Assembly (NCBI RefSeq): GCF_030499515.1
Contig: NZ_JASTWJ010000001.1
Location: forward strand, 5,932,001 to 5,996,000
Length of the DNA: 64,000 nt
DNA from: Streptomyces sp. DT2A-34
GTDB lineage: Bacteria > Actinomycetota > Actinomycetes > Streptomycetales > Streptomycetaceae
Direction: 5' to 3'
The notes under the pieces are model-generated. The model searched no databases and had not been told where the DNA came from. It worked only from the letters and a program-made list of their open reading frames with translations. This document shows, piece after piece, positions 6,820-15,758 of this stretch. Position 1 is the first letter of the stretch. Each line of letters starts with the position of its first letter. The translations under genes and the position numbers were made by a program.

Positions 6820-9590
6820 ATGGTGACGTTCGCGCAGGCGCAGGAGCGCGCGGAAGAGTGGGTCAACGGGGATGTGCCGTCGTACCAGCATCGTGAGGTG
6901 CGGGTGCGGGAGTTCGAGCTCGGGTTCGTGGTGTGGGGCGAGGACCGTGCGGACGGTCCGCGTTCGGATGGGGGTGCGCTGCGGCTGGTGATCGCCCGGG
7001 ACAGTGGTGAGGCCACGTTGTGGCCGGCGCTGCCGGTGGGTGAGGTGATTCGCCGGTACGAGGAGGAGTACGGCCGTCCCGACGCGGTTCCCGATCCGGC
7101 GCCGGCCGCCCCGGCTCGGATGGATCTGAACCAGACGTCGTTCCTGCTGACTCCGCCGGAGTGGTTGCAGGAGGCGGCGGACAGGCTGGGCATCCCGGAT
7201 CGGCGGGACGGGGGGCGGCGGGTTCGGGTTCGAGTTCGGACTCCGACGGTGGTGCGGGCGAGGGTGCGCCTGCGCCTGCGGCTGCGGCTGTGCCTGCGGC
7301 TGGTTCCGGGGTGACGGGCGGGTCTTCGCCGACTCCCGCGCCGGTGATGCCCGGTGTGCCGGACGGGGCGACTCCTTGGGCCGGGACGGACACCAACGCC
7401 GAGGCCGGTGAGGACCGTTCCGTGCCGTTGCCGGAGACGGTGTTCGCGCCGCCGTTGAGCGGTGACGACACCGCGCCGCCGGACGCCAGGACGGCGCTGA
7501 TGTCGGGCGGCAGTCAGCTTCCGCCGACGGCGGTCGAACCGGCGGTCGACGAGCCGGGTGCGCCGGGTGGCCAGGGCGGTGCGCGGCAGGGCAGCACGCC
7601 GCCGCCGGGGCCGGGTGGGTCTTCGTATGGGTATCCGCAGGGTGCGGGGACGCCGGGTACGCCGCCTCCGGGGGCGATCCCTCCGCCTCCGCCGGGTGCG
7701 CCTTCGTACGGCTATCCGCAGGGTGCCGGTGCGCCGCAGGCTCCGGGCGGGCCCGGGCAGCCGCTCGCGCCGAACGCCGGGGCCATCGCCGATGCCGCGA
7801 CGAGCAAGGCGGCGCCTCCTCGTGCGCGGGGTGGGGCGACGCCGCCTCCGCCTCCGCCTCCGCCGCCGGGGGTGCCGGGTGCGGGGGTGGGGGGTACGGC
7901 TCCTCCTCCGCCCGCTCCGGGTATGCCGGGTGCGCCGGGTGCGCCGGCGGGTGGGTACGTTCCGACGCAGCTCGTTTCGGCGTTGGGGTCCGATGGTCCT
8001 GAGGGCGCTGCCGGGCCGGGGGCTCCGCAGGGGCCGGGTGCCGCTGACGCGCCCGGCGGTACGCCTCCCGGCGGTGTGCACCATGCCGCCACGGTGCTGG
8101 CCGACCCCGGTCGGATGGGCGGCCCTCCGCCGCCCCCGGGCGCCCCGGGCATGCCTGGCGCCCCGCAGCCTCCCGGCCCTCCCGGTACCCCGGCTGCACC
8201 TGGAACTCCCGGTGCCCCGCAGCCCCCGGGCGCCCCGCAGCCTCCTGGTGCCCCGGGCATGCCGGGTGGACACGGCGCCCCGGGTGCCTCCGGCGGTGCG
8301 CGCGGTGCCGTTCACCACGCGGAGACCGTGCTGGCGGGGCCCCCGGTGGGCGGCCCCGGTGTGCCTCCGCCTCCGCCGCCGGCGCCGGGCGTCCCACAGC
8401 CGCCGCAGGGCCCTGGCGCGCCTCAGCCTCCAGGGGCTCCCGGTATGGCTCCGGGCGCCCCCGGTGTGGCGCCGGGCGCTCCGGGTATGCCGCCCGGCGC
8501 GCCCCAGCCGCCCATGCCGCCGGGTGCGGTTCCGCCGCCTCCGGGTCAGCCTGGGCCCGTTCAGTCCGGGCCGGGTCAGCCCCCGGCGTACGGCTACCCC
8601 CAGCAGCCCGCCGGCCAGCCGACCGTCGGCCCCGGCTACCAGGCCGTCCTTCGCTACCGTGCGCAGGACGGGTCGGAGCAGCAGCTGATCCGGCGTTCGG
8701 CGCCGGGTACGCCGCACCCGGAGTGGCAGATCTTCCACGAGCTGCGCGGCATGAACGTGCCCTCGGACCAGGTGCTGGAGCTGCACACGGAGTTGGAGTC
8801 GTGCGAGCTGCCGGGTGCGTACTGCGCGCGGATGATCCGGGAGCAGTGGCCGCAGGCGCGGATCACGTCCATCGCGCCGTACGGCACGGATCACGCGAGC
8901 CGGCAGCAGGGCATGCAGCAACTGCTCGTCCACCAGGGCGAGTTGCACCAGGTGGCCGACGGCCCCGCCCGGCCGGCGCCGGTGCGCGCCCCGCTTCCGC
9001 AGGTGCAGGCGGCGCCGCCGATTCCGCCGGAGGGCGTGGCGCAGGAGCTGGCGGGGGCGTTCGGGCCGGGGCTCTTCCGGTTCGAGCAGGCCGCCGTGTC
9101 CCGGCAGGGCGTACCGCCGGTCGTGGCGCACAGCCTGGTGGTCGGCGGGCTGCCGATGGACATGGGTCCGTTCTTCTGGGCGCAGGCCCAGCCGGGGCGG
9201 CCCGTTCCGACGCTGGCGGAGCTGGCGGCCGAGCGCGGGGTGCAGCCGGCGTCGGACGCGGGCTCGTACCTCGTCATGGGCAGTGACTTCGGCAGGGCGC
9301 TGTGTGTGCAGTACGGGACGGCGAACATCGTCGCCGTGCCGGTGGAGGCGGGTCCGGGCGGCGCGCCCGTACCGCCGCAGTTCGTGAACACCGGGCTGCC
9401 CGAGTTCCAGCGCTGCCTGGCGCTGCTCGGCCGGATGTGGCGTCTTCGCTTCGGTCTGAACCAGGAGCAGGCGGGCCGTTGGACCGTCGACTTCCAGGCC
9501 CAGCTCGCCGCCCTCGACCCGGCGGCGCTCGGCTCGCCGGAGAGCTGGTGGTCGGTGCTGCTGGAGCAGATGTGGGACGGGTTGCTGTGA
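6820..9590 (+). CDS. YrhB-like / Gly-Pro-rich / XOO_2897-type deaminase / SUKH-4 fusion, frameshifted as read
   Basis: A roughly 920-residue protein that must be read in two frames. Frame one (from ATG 6820, or GTG 6808) gives a YrhB-like N-terminal domain of about 85 residues, ending VGEVIRRYEEEYG, then LNQTSFLLTPPEWLQEAADRLGIPDRRDGG. After the G-run at 7210-7215 the sensible reading moves by one base and continues to 9590. That part has a long collagen-like Pro/Gly linker, then a deaminase module with LHTELESCELPGAYCARMIREQWP (T-E in the H-x-E position, C and C as zinc ligands). It closes with a SUKH-4 immunity domain (GSYLVMGSDFG, FVNTGLPEFQRCLALLGRMW). With one extra G the frames join smoothly. 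Toxin-like and immunity-like modules share one chain. No signal peptide. Confidence 0.8.
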
Positions 9591-9660
9591 CGCCGCCCGC
9601 TTGTTTGTCGTGAGGTGACATCGCCCTGCTGCCGCTGACTGCGGCGGCGTTCGGGTGGCG

Positions 9661-9701
9661 AAAGGGCCGGCCCTCGGTTTTCCGACCGGGGCCGGCCCTT
9701 T
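9661..9701 (+). terminator. Inverted-repeat terminator after the SUKH-4 fusion gene
   Basis: A 13-bp perfect inverted repeat, AAAGGGCCGGCCC ... GGGCCGGCCCTTT, with a 15-base loop lies 70 bp downstream of the stop codon. It is a strong hairpin typical of streptomycete intrinsic terminators, which often lack a long U-tract. Confidence 0.8.
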
Positions 9702-9989
9702 CCCATGCCCCCGCCGTCACGCCCGCCTGCCGCGCGTCTCGCGCCGAGGCCCCTTAGACCAGAACACGCGCACACCATCACGCCCGCACGCCCCCGCGCC
9801 TTCCGCCCCGCGCAATCCCACCCCGCGCCTCCATATCTCCCCTCTGTGTCTCTGCGCCCGTGCCGTGCCCTTGCGCCTACCTCATGCCCCCGCGCGCGGA
9901 GTGTCGCGTTATGAGCGATTCGGCCTGATACATCAAGATGGGCGCTAAATGATTATTTTCGCGTTGGTTCGACGGAGAGGGGTTCCAGG
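9702..9989. other. Non-coding, C-rich spacer
   Basis: This stretch is C-rich and low in purines. No reading frame in it has codon bias like its neighbours. The last 90 bases become AT-richer (ATGATTATTTTCGCG at about 9949-9963), which fits a promoter for the coiled-coil gene at 9990. A GGAGAGGGG-like ribosome binding site lies at about 9972-9980. Confidence 0.4.
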
Positions 9990-10877
9990 ATGAGCGGCGC
10001 ACCGGTCTCGCTCTACGACTTCGCGGTCGTACGTGGGCGTGGCTACCGTCCCGAACAGGTCGACGCCCATGTCGACGCCCTCTTCCGCGACCGCGACGCC
10101 GCCTGGGAACGGGCCGCGCGGCTCACCGTGCTCGCCAGGGAGATGGAGGAGGAGGCGGAGCAGCTGCGGGAGGAGGTGGCGCAGCTCGCCCCGCAGACGT
10201 ACGAGACGCTCGGGGGGCGTGCGCGGCGGATCCTCACGCTGGTGCAGGAGGAGGCCGAGGCCTTGCGGGACGGTGCGCGGCAGGAGGCACAGACCCTGGT
10301 CGACGAGGCGCAGAAGCGTGCGAACAGTGTGCGTGACGCGGCGCAGGCGTACGCCGACGCCGTACGCTCCGACGCGGAAGAGCGTGCCGATGAGCGGTTG
10401 CTCGCCGCTCGTGCGGAGGCGATCGAGATCCGTGTCACCGCCCGGCGCGATGTGAAGGAGGGGCGCGGGGAGGCGCTCGGCACGTTGCGCGAGGTACGGG
10501 AGCGCACCGCCGTGATGCTCACCGAGCAGGACAAGGAGCACACCGCGCGGTGGACCGAGGCCGAGCGGGAGGCCGAGGAGCGGCTGGCGGCGCTGGAGGC
10601 GTCGGAGAAGGAGCGGATGGCGCGGGCCGAGGCCTCGCTGTCCGATGCGGAGCAGGAGCTCGCGGACGCGCAGGCCTCGACGCAGCGCTTGCAGGAGGAG
10701 GCGCGGGCGCGTGCGACGGAGCTGCTCGCGCAGGCCCGGCGGCGGGCGGATGCCATCGCCCGGGAGACGGAACGGGTGCTGCGCGAGCACGGGGAGATGT
10801 GGGACGACGTGCGGGCGCACATCGGCCAGATGAGGGTCAGTCTGACGGCGCTGACGGGGCAGGCCGCGCTGGAGTGA
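9990..10877 (+). CDS. DivIVA/AbpS-like coiled-coil protein ('cellulose-binding protein' class)
   Basis: A 295-residue protein that is nearly all coiled coil. A short N-terminal module (LYDFAVVRGRGYRPEQVDAHV) resembles the DivIVA-type N-terminus. About 260 residues of Ala/Glu/Arg-rich heptad sequence follow (EEEAEQLREEVAQL, EAEALRDGARQEAQTLVDEA and many others) and end with MWDDVRAHIGQMRVSLTALTGQ. Such proteins are annotated in streptomycetes as cellulose-binding or filament-forming proteins related to AbpS/FilP. A role in cytoskeleton or polar growth is inference. No signal peptide or membrane segment. Start ATG 9990 is preceded by GGAGAGGGGTTCCAGG. Confidence 0.85.
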   Translation: MSGAPVSLYDFAVVRGRGYRPEQVDAHVDALFRDRDAAWERAARLTVLAREMEEEAEQLREEVAQLAPQTYETLGGRARRILTLVQEEAEALRDGARQEAQTLVDEAQKRANSVRDAAQAYADAVRSDAEERADERLLAARAEAIEIRVTARRDVKEGRGEALGTLREVRERTAVMLTEQDKEHTARWTEAEREAEERLAALEASEKERMARAEASLSDAEQELADAQASTQRLQEEARARATELLAQARRRADAIARETERVLREHGEMWDDVRAHIGQMRVSLTALTGQAALE

Positions 10878-10970
10878 GTGACACCGGTGGCGGGCCGCCG
10901 CGTTCGGGCAAGCTCACCGGCGGTCTGCTCCGTGGCGGTCTGCTCCCCGGCGGTCAGCTTTCACGGGCGG

Positions 10971-12581
10971 TCAGTTCCCCCTGCGCACCGCCCCCGCCAG
11001 AATCCACCCCTCCACAGCCTCGTACTGGCGCCGCTGTTCCTCCGACTTCCCCCGCCCGGACAGGACCGTCCCGAGCCACCCGAAGAGGAACCCGGCCGGA
11101 ATCGACACCAGGCCGGGCGTCGTGAACGGGAACCAGTTGAAGTCGGCGTCGGGGAAGGCCGAAACCGGTGATCCGGAGACCAGATTGGTCCCGGGCATCA
11201 GCACGAGCACGACCACCGAGCCGCCGATCAGCGTCCACAGCAGGCCGGCCCGCGTGTACCGGCGCCAGAACAGGCTGTAGACGAGCGCCGGGGCGATGGC
11301 CGAGGCGCCCAGGGAGAAGGACAGGGTCACCAGCGGCTGCAGGCTGCGGTGCTGGACCATCGTCGCCAGCACGATCGCCGGGACCCCCACCGCCAGCGCC
11401 GACAGCCGCGCCAGCGTCATCTCGCGGCGGCCGGACAGCTCCCGTACCCGGACGGCGAACACGTCATGGGCGAGGGAGTTCGCGCAGGCGAGGATCATGC
11501 CGGCGACGGAGGCGAGCACGGTCAGGAAGATGGCCGTGGTGACCGTCGTGAAGAGCAGGGTCTCCGCCATCGAGACCTCGGCGCCGAAGGCGGCCCGGGA
11601 GCCCAGCAGATACGCCGTGTTGCCCTGCGGGTCCGCCCCGAGGATCGCCTCCCGCCCGATCAGCGCCGTCGCGCCGAAGCCGATCACCGTGATCATCAGC
11701 ACGAACAGCGCCACGCTGGACACCGCCCACGACATCGAGCGCCGCACCTGACGCACGCCCGACGCCGTGTACATGCGCATGGTGATGTGCGGCAGACAGG
11801 CACCGCCGAGGACGACCGCGAACTGCGCGCTGATCATGTCCAGGCGGGGATGCGGTCCGCCCGCGAACTGCAGCCCCGACTCCAGGAACGCCGGGCCCAC
11901 CCCGCTCCGCTCCGCCGCCGTGCTGAACAACGCACCCGGATTCCAGTCGAACCGTGCCAGCACCAGTACGGCGACGACGGCGCCCGATCCGAGCAGCATC
12001 ACCATCTTCAGGATCTGGATGAGGGCCGTGCCCTTCATCCCGCCGATCGCCGCGTAGCTGATCATCAGTACGCCGAGGCCGATGATGCACCCCGTCTGGA
12101 GGGAGTCGCCCGAGAACCCGAGGATGAACGCCAGCAACTGCCCGGTCCCGGCCAGCTGCACCAGCATCAGCGGCACCAGCGCGGCCAGCGTCACCGCGCA
12201 CGCCGCGATACGCACGCCCCGCCCCGGCATACGGCGGGCCAGCGCGTCGCCCATCGTGAACCGGCCCGCGTTGCGCAGGGGTTCGGCCAGCAGGAACATC
12301 AGCAGCATCAGCGACAGGGCCGTGCTCAGTGCCAGCACGATCCCGTCGTAGCCGCACAGGGCGACCACGCCGGTCGTGCCCAGTACGGTCGCGGCGCTGA
12401 TGTAGTCGCCGGCGATCGCCAGGCCGTTGCGCATGGGGGACAGGGAGCTGTAGCCCGTGTAGAACTCGTCGAGGTCGTCGCGGTCCGGGCCCGTCATCAC
12501 GCACAGCAGCAGCGTGATGGTGGCCACGGCACAGAAGGCGACCAGCGACATCGCCTGCGCGTCTCCGCTGAAGTCCGTCAT
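10971..12581 (-). CDS. Sodium:solute symporter, acetate permease (ActP) type
   Basis: A 536-residue integral membrane protein with about 13 hydrophobic segments, of the SSS family. Diagnostic stretches are NGLAIAGDYISAATVLGTTG near residue 55, the region GVLMISYAAIGGMKGTALIQ, and ANSLAHDVF in the later half. The partner gene immediately upstream encodes a DUF485 protein, the usual companion of ActP-type cation/acetate symporters, and the two overlap by 4 bp (ATGA), so they are co-translated. The substrate is probably acetate or another short monocarboxylate taken up with Na+; this is family inference. Start ATG 12581. Confidence 0.92.
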   Translation of the reverse strand: MTDFSGDAQAMSLVAFCAVATITLLLCVMTGPDRDDLDEFYTGYSSLSPMRNGLAIAGDYISAATVLGTTGVVALCGYDGIVLALSTALSLMLLMFLLAEPLRNAGRFTMGDALARRMPGRGVRIAACAVTLAALVPLMLVQLAGTGQLLAFILGFSGDSLQTGCIIGLGVLMISYAAIGGMKGTALIQILKMVMLLGSGAVVAVLVLARFDWNPGALFSTAAERSGVGPAFLESGLQFAGGPHPRLDMISAQFAVVLGGACLPHITMRMYTASGVRQVRRSMSWAVSSVALFVLMITVIGFGATALIGREAILGADPQGNTAYLLGSRAAFGAEVSMAETLLFTTVTTAIFLTVLASVAGMILACANSLAHDVFAVRVRELSGRREMTLARLSALAVGVPAIVLATMVQHRSLQPLVTLSFSLGASAIAPALVYSLFWRRYTRAGLLWTLIGGSVVVLVLMPGTNLVSGSPVSAFPDADFNWFPFTTPGLVSIPAGFLFGWLGTVLSGRGKSEEQRRQYEAVEGWILAGAVRRGN

Positions 12582-13012
12582 CGCCCCGTCCCCCTCTTGA
12601 CCGACTCACGCTTGGCTTCCACCGCGGCCTCCTTGCGGATGCGGTCCGCGAGCGGGTCGACGTAACGGCGGGCGGTGTGCTCGTACAGGCCTATCGCCAG
12701 CCAGGTGACGGGCAGTTGGAGCAGCGCGAGCAGCAGGCCGGCGGGCAGCCCGTCGGTGACCGTGCTCGTCATGAACCCGGGCGCGAAGGCGGACAGGATC
12801 AGGAAGAGGGTGAAGTACCCGAGCGCGGTGAGCGTCGCGACGCGCCGCTGCCAGCGGTAGGCGGTGCGCAGGATGCGCAGGTCGCTGTGGTGGCCGAGGG
12901 GTGGGTGGTCGGGGGTTCGGTGTCGTGGGGGTGCCGGTGGTTGCGGTGGGGCGGGGGGCTGCCAGGGATAGGTGGGCGAGTACGGGTCGTACCGGTCGTA
13001 CGGGGAGGACAT
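12578..13012 (-). CDS. DUF485 membrane protein
   Basis: A 144-residue protein. The N-terminal 40 residues are Pro/Tyr/His-rich and disordered. Residues 45-144 form the DUF485 domain, with LRTAYRWQRRVATLTALGYFTLFLIL, a second membrane span around LLALLQLPVTWLAIGLYEHTARRYVDPLADRIRKE, and a basic C-terminus. DUF485 proteins accompany ActP-type acetate symporters and are thought to assist them. The start ATG at 13012 is preceded by AAAGGGATGTCC on the minus strand, giving a usable AAGGG. The stop overlaps the symporter start by 4 bp. Confidence 0.9.
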   Translation of the reverse strand: MSSPYDRYDPYSPTYPWQPPAPPQPPAPPRHRTPDHPPLGHHSDLRILRTAYRWQRRVATLTALGYFTLFLILSAFAPGFMTSTVTDGLPAGLLLALLQLPVTWLAIGLYEHTARRYVDPLADRIRKEAAVEAKRESVKRGTGR

Positions 13013-13238
13013 CCCTTTGCTCCTTGCATGGCTCGGGTCCGGTGCGGCGGACCGCAGGGAGGTGGGGGGCGGGCGAGCCATGCACGTTACTTCGGAGTAC
13101 CGGGAATGCGTGCGGTTTTCACCAAACTGAGCGGTCGGTATGCGCTTACTACGCCAAACCGTGTCTGACCTGGGGTGTTACCGCCGTTAACCCAGACCTT
13201 TGAGGCAGCTGAGGGGCTGGGACTGCCCCAAGGGGGCC

Positions 13239-14351
13239 TCAGCGGGCGCGGGAGCGTAGCGCCTTGCGGTAGCTGTCGACCGCTTCGCCGATGTCTTCCA
13301 TGCGCTTGCGCATGTCGTCGGAGGTGCGGCTTCTGACGAGGGTCCGCAGTACGTAGGCGGGAGAGAACTCGCCCGCGAAGCCGTCCGGGGCGTTGGAGCG
13401 GATCATCGGTTCGTTGGCGAACACCGACGAGGTGTCGTCGGAGTGCCGGTACGTCCAGCGGCACGGCCACAGTCGCACGGCGCTCTCTCCGACGTATCGG
13501 ACCGCGCCCTCGAAGAACTCGTCTCCGGCCGCCGCCTCCAGCGAGGTGAGGCTGTCGAAGCGGTCCAGTACGAGCCGTTCCAGCTCCGCGAGCGAGTCGA
13601 GCGAGTGGTCGAAGGGGAAGCCGGCCGGCAGGTGGGCCGTCCGCCACCGGTCCAGGGCGGCGTCCATGGAAGTCAGCCACTCGTCAAGACGCCGGCGGGA
13701 CTCCTCGCTCGCATGCAGGCGGTCGTCCTCCACGTACCAGGCGAGCGTCTCGGGCTCCGCCGTCGGGATGCGGTCGCGCACCCGGTTGCCGAGCCGCACC
13801 GGCATCGGCAGGCCGAACTCCTGGAGCCCTTCGGCCTGTTCGGGCGTCAACAGCAGCCACCAGGCGTCGTAGGCCTCCTCGTCCAGCTGGTGGAAGCCCC
13901 GTGGATCGCCGTTGCCGGGCACGAGGTCGCCGATGGCGTCGAAGGCGGCGTTCCAGTCCATGTAGCGGGTGCTGTCGGAGAGGTGCTCCGCCGGGTGCCA
14001 GATCGACCGGCCATTGCGCCGGAAGTGCAGGTACTCGTCCCCGTCCTCGTCCCTCACCAGCTCCACGTCATCGACGACCACCGAGCCGCCCGAGCACGCC
14101 GCCGCGTCGAGCAGCAGATCCTCGTACCCGTCCTCGAGACCGCCCAGCACCTTCTCGGGCATCTGGAAGCCGAGGCCGCATTCGCCGAGGAGGAAGGTCA
14201 GTTCGTCGGTGTCCTCGAATTCCTCGTCGAGGTCCATGCCGATCCCGGCGGCCTCCGCCAGGCCGGTCGCGGCTTGTTCGTCCGTCGCTATGCCCAGGCG
14301 GACCAAGGTCTCCGCAAATCCACGGAGGGTGTGTCGTGTTGCGTTGGTCAT
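13239..14351 (-). CDS. Hypothetical acidic protein
   Basis: A 370-residue soluble, acidic protein that I do not recognise. It is rich in Asp/Glu (LDEEFEDTDELTFLLGECGLGFQ near residues 40-62; VVVDDVELVRDEDGDEYLHF near 91-110) and in Trp/Arg helices towards the C-terminus (MDAALDRWRTAHLPAGFPF, then VRYVGESAVRLWPCRW). There is no signal peptide, membrane span or nucleotide-binding motif. Codon usage is typical for the genome. Start ATG 14351 has GAGGGTGCGG upstream. It is not in an operon: the DUF485 gene is 226 bp away on the same strand and the DUF1062 gene is divergent. Confidence 0.75.
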   Translation of the reverse strand: MTNATRHTLRGFAETLVRLGIATDEQAATGLAEAAGIGMDLDEEFEDTDELTFLLGECGLGFQMPEKVLGGLEDGYEDLLLDAAACSGGSVVVDDVELVRDEDGDEYLHFRRNGRSIWHPAEHLSDSTRYMDWNAAFDAIGDLVPGNGDPRGFHQLDEEAYDAWWLLLTPEQAEGLQEFGLPMPVRLGNRVRDRIPTAEPETLAWYVEDDRLHASEESRRRLDEWLTSMDAALDRWRTAHLPAGFPFDHSLDSLAELERLVLDRFDSLTSLEAAAGDEFFEGAVRYVGESAVRLWPCRWTYRHSDDTSSVFANEPMIRSNAPDGFAGEFSPAYVLRTLVRSRTSDDMRKRMEDIGEAVDSYRKALRSRAR

Positions 14352-14546
14352 GACCGCACCCTCACACGAAAACCGGTGGCACAGCGCCGCTGTTCGCCCT
14401 TACCGTGCTGCCGCACCCAGCTGTCCAGTCGAAGGCGTGCCGTTGTACACCGTGTGAGACCTCCCGAGCGCTGATTCGTCGCGCGTCGCGCCTGTGCGCC
14501 GCGCTGCTTTTTGCTGCGGACTTCTCACTGAAACCGGTGTACCTCT

Positions 14547-15095
14547 GTGCTCACAACCTGGGTGGTCACGCCCACCTGCCTGCCGACCGTTCTGCGCCGT
14601 TGCCACACGTGCGCGTCCGACCGCTTCCGGGCAAGCGGTAAATTTCGCGTCAACGCACACCACAAGCTCATCGACGCCTGGCTCCTCGTGCTCTGCACCG
14701 CCTGCGGGGAAACGTCGAAGCTCACGGTCCTGGAGCGGGCGCAGGTGCGCTCCGTACGACCTGAGCTGCTGGACCGGCTGCACGACAACGACCTCGGCCT
14801 GACGGCCGAGCTGCTCCAGGATCCGGCGTTGCGGCGCCGTAACCGCATCGCCCTCGACTGGGCGGGCGCCTGGCGCCTCGACACCGGCGGATCGGATCAC
14901 CTGGACCGCGAGGTGATCGACGTCTCGGTCCGCTTCGCGGCGCGGATTCCGGTCCGGCCGGTACGACTGATCGCTGAAGGCTGCGGTCTCTCACGGGCCG
15001 AGGCCGAGAGACTGATCACGCAGGGGAAGCTCGTCTCGGCAGTCCGGCTGAGCGGCAGGCTCTCCGGTGACTTCACCTTCACGCTCAAGCGCTGA
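14547..15095 (+). CDS. DUF1062 protein
   Basis: A 182-residue protein of the DUF1062 family. The hallmarks are the zinc-ribbon-like N-terminus RRCHTCASDRFRASGKFRVNAHHKLIDAW with a second pair LCTACGE (four Cys in two CxxC pairs), then a helical region SVRPELLDRLHDNDLGLTAELLQDP, and a C-terminal S4-like segment SRAEAERLITQGKLV, which suggests RNA binding. The function of the family is unknown. The start is uncertain: GTG 14547 gives the longest version in line with the conserved N-terminus. A strong hairpin follows the stop. The neighbouring GNAT gene is convergent. Confidence 0.85.
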   Translation: MLTTWVVTPTCLPTVLRRCHTCASDRFRASGKFRVNAHHKLIDAWLLVLCTACGETSKLTVLERAQVRSVRPELLDRLHDNDLGLTAELLQDPALRRRNRIALDWAGAWRLDTGGSDHLDREVIDVSVRFAARIPVRPVRLIAEGCGLSRAEAERLITQGKLVSAVRLSGRLSGDFTFTLKR

Positions 15096-15107
15096 ACCTC
15101 CTCGGGA

Positions 15108-15146
15108 CCAGGGCCTGTCCGGCGAGACCCGCCGGACAGGCCCTGG
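15108..15146. terminator. Bidirectional terminator between DUF1062 and GNAT genes
   Basis: A perfect 17-bp inverted repeat (CCAGGGCCTGTCCGGCG with its complement) and a 5-base loop lies between two convergent genes, 13 bp after the DUF1062 stop and 16 bp from the GNAT stop. It can serve both strands. Confidence 0.88.
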
Positions 15147-15161
15147 CGCCGACGCGGACCG

Positions 15162-15656
15162 TCAGTGCCCGAGAGGCGAGCGGCGGTAACGGACCGCGGG
15201 ACGGCCGTCCACAGTGACGTCTTCCACGACGGTGAAGGAGTTCCGCTCCAGGACGGTCCGGGAGGCGAGGTTGTCCAGGTGGGTGACGGCGACCAGGGAC
15301 GTCAGCCCGTACGCCGTACCCGCCACCCGGCACGCCTGTGCCACCGCGGCCGTGGCGACGCCCTTGCCCGCCGCGAGTTCGCCGACGCGGTAGCCGAGTT
15401 CGGCGGAACCGTCCTCGACGTCGATCAGGTTGACCCGTCCGACGAGGTGCCCGTCGGCGTCCAGCACGAGGTGGAAGTGGCAGATCCCGGCGTCCTGTTC
15501 GGCCAGCAGTGCCTCGTGCCGGGCGGCGAAACCGGCAGGGGCGAAGTAGGCGTCTCCGCGGTCCGGGATCGACCGGGCGAAGTACTCGCGGTTCTCCCGC
15601 TCGAAGGCCAGCAGGGCGTCCGCGTGGTCGGCGCGTAGGCGCTCCAGGGTCAGCAT
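15162..15656 (-). CDS. GNAT family N-acetyltransferase (RimJ/RimL-like)
   Basis: A 164-residue acetyltransferase. It begins MLTLERLRADHADALLAFERENREYF and contains the GNAT core: the beta-strand block FHLVLDADGHLVGRVNLIDVEDGSAELGYRV, the acetyl-CoA loop GELAAGKGVATAAVAQA (the A/G-x-G-x-A pattern), and LVAVTHLDNLASRTVLERNSF. That last motif is typical of RimJ/RimL-like enzymes that acetylate N-termini of ribosomal or other proteins. The true substrate cannot be told from sequence. Start ATG 15656 lies about 100 bp from the divergent hydrolase gene. Confidence 0.9.
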   Translation of the reverse strand: MLTLERLRADHADALLAFERENREYFARSIPDRGDAYFAPAGFAARHEALLAEQDAGICHFHLVLDADGHLVGRVNLIDVEDGSAELGYRVGELAAGKGVATAAVAQACRVAGTAYGLTSLVAVTHLDNLASRTVLERNSFTVVEDVTVDGRPAVRYRRSPLGH

Positions 15657-15758
15657 GGGGACAGGGTAGATCCGTACGTCTGTGGTACGACGTGGCGTGC
15701 CGGACAGGGGACTCCAGGGTGACGCCGGGTCACGGGCCCGCGGCCTAGCGTCCTCCGC

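Noticed and set aside
7600..8560. Short repeats that might suggest a CRISPR or VNTR array
   Set aside because: The repeats are codon-level GGTGCGCCGGG-type units encoding Pro-Gly-Ala in frame; there are no spacers of constant length.
6489..9131. Long minus-strand frames opposite the deaminase/SUKH-4 gene
   Set aside because: Arg/His-rich shadow text produced by the Gly-Pro repeat on the other strand.
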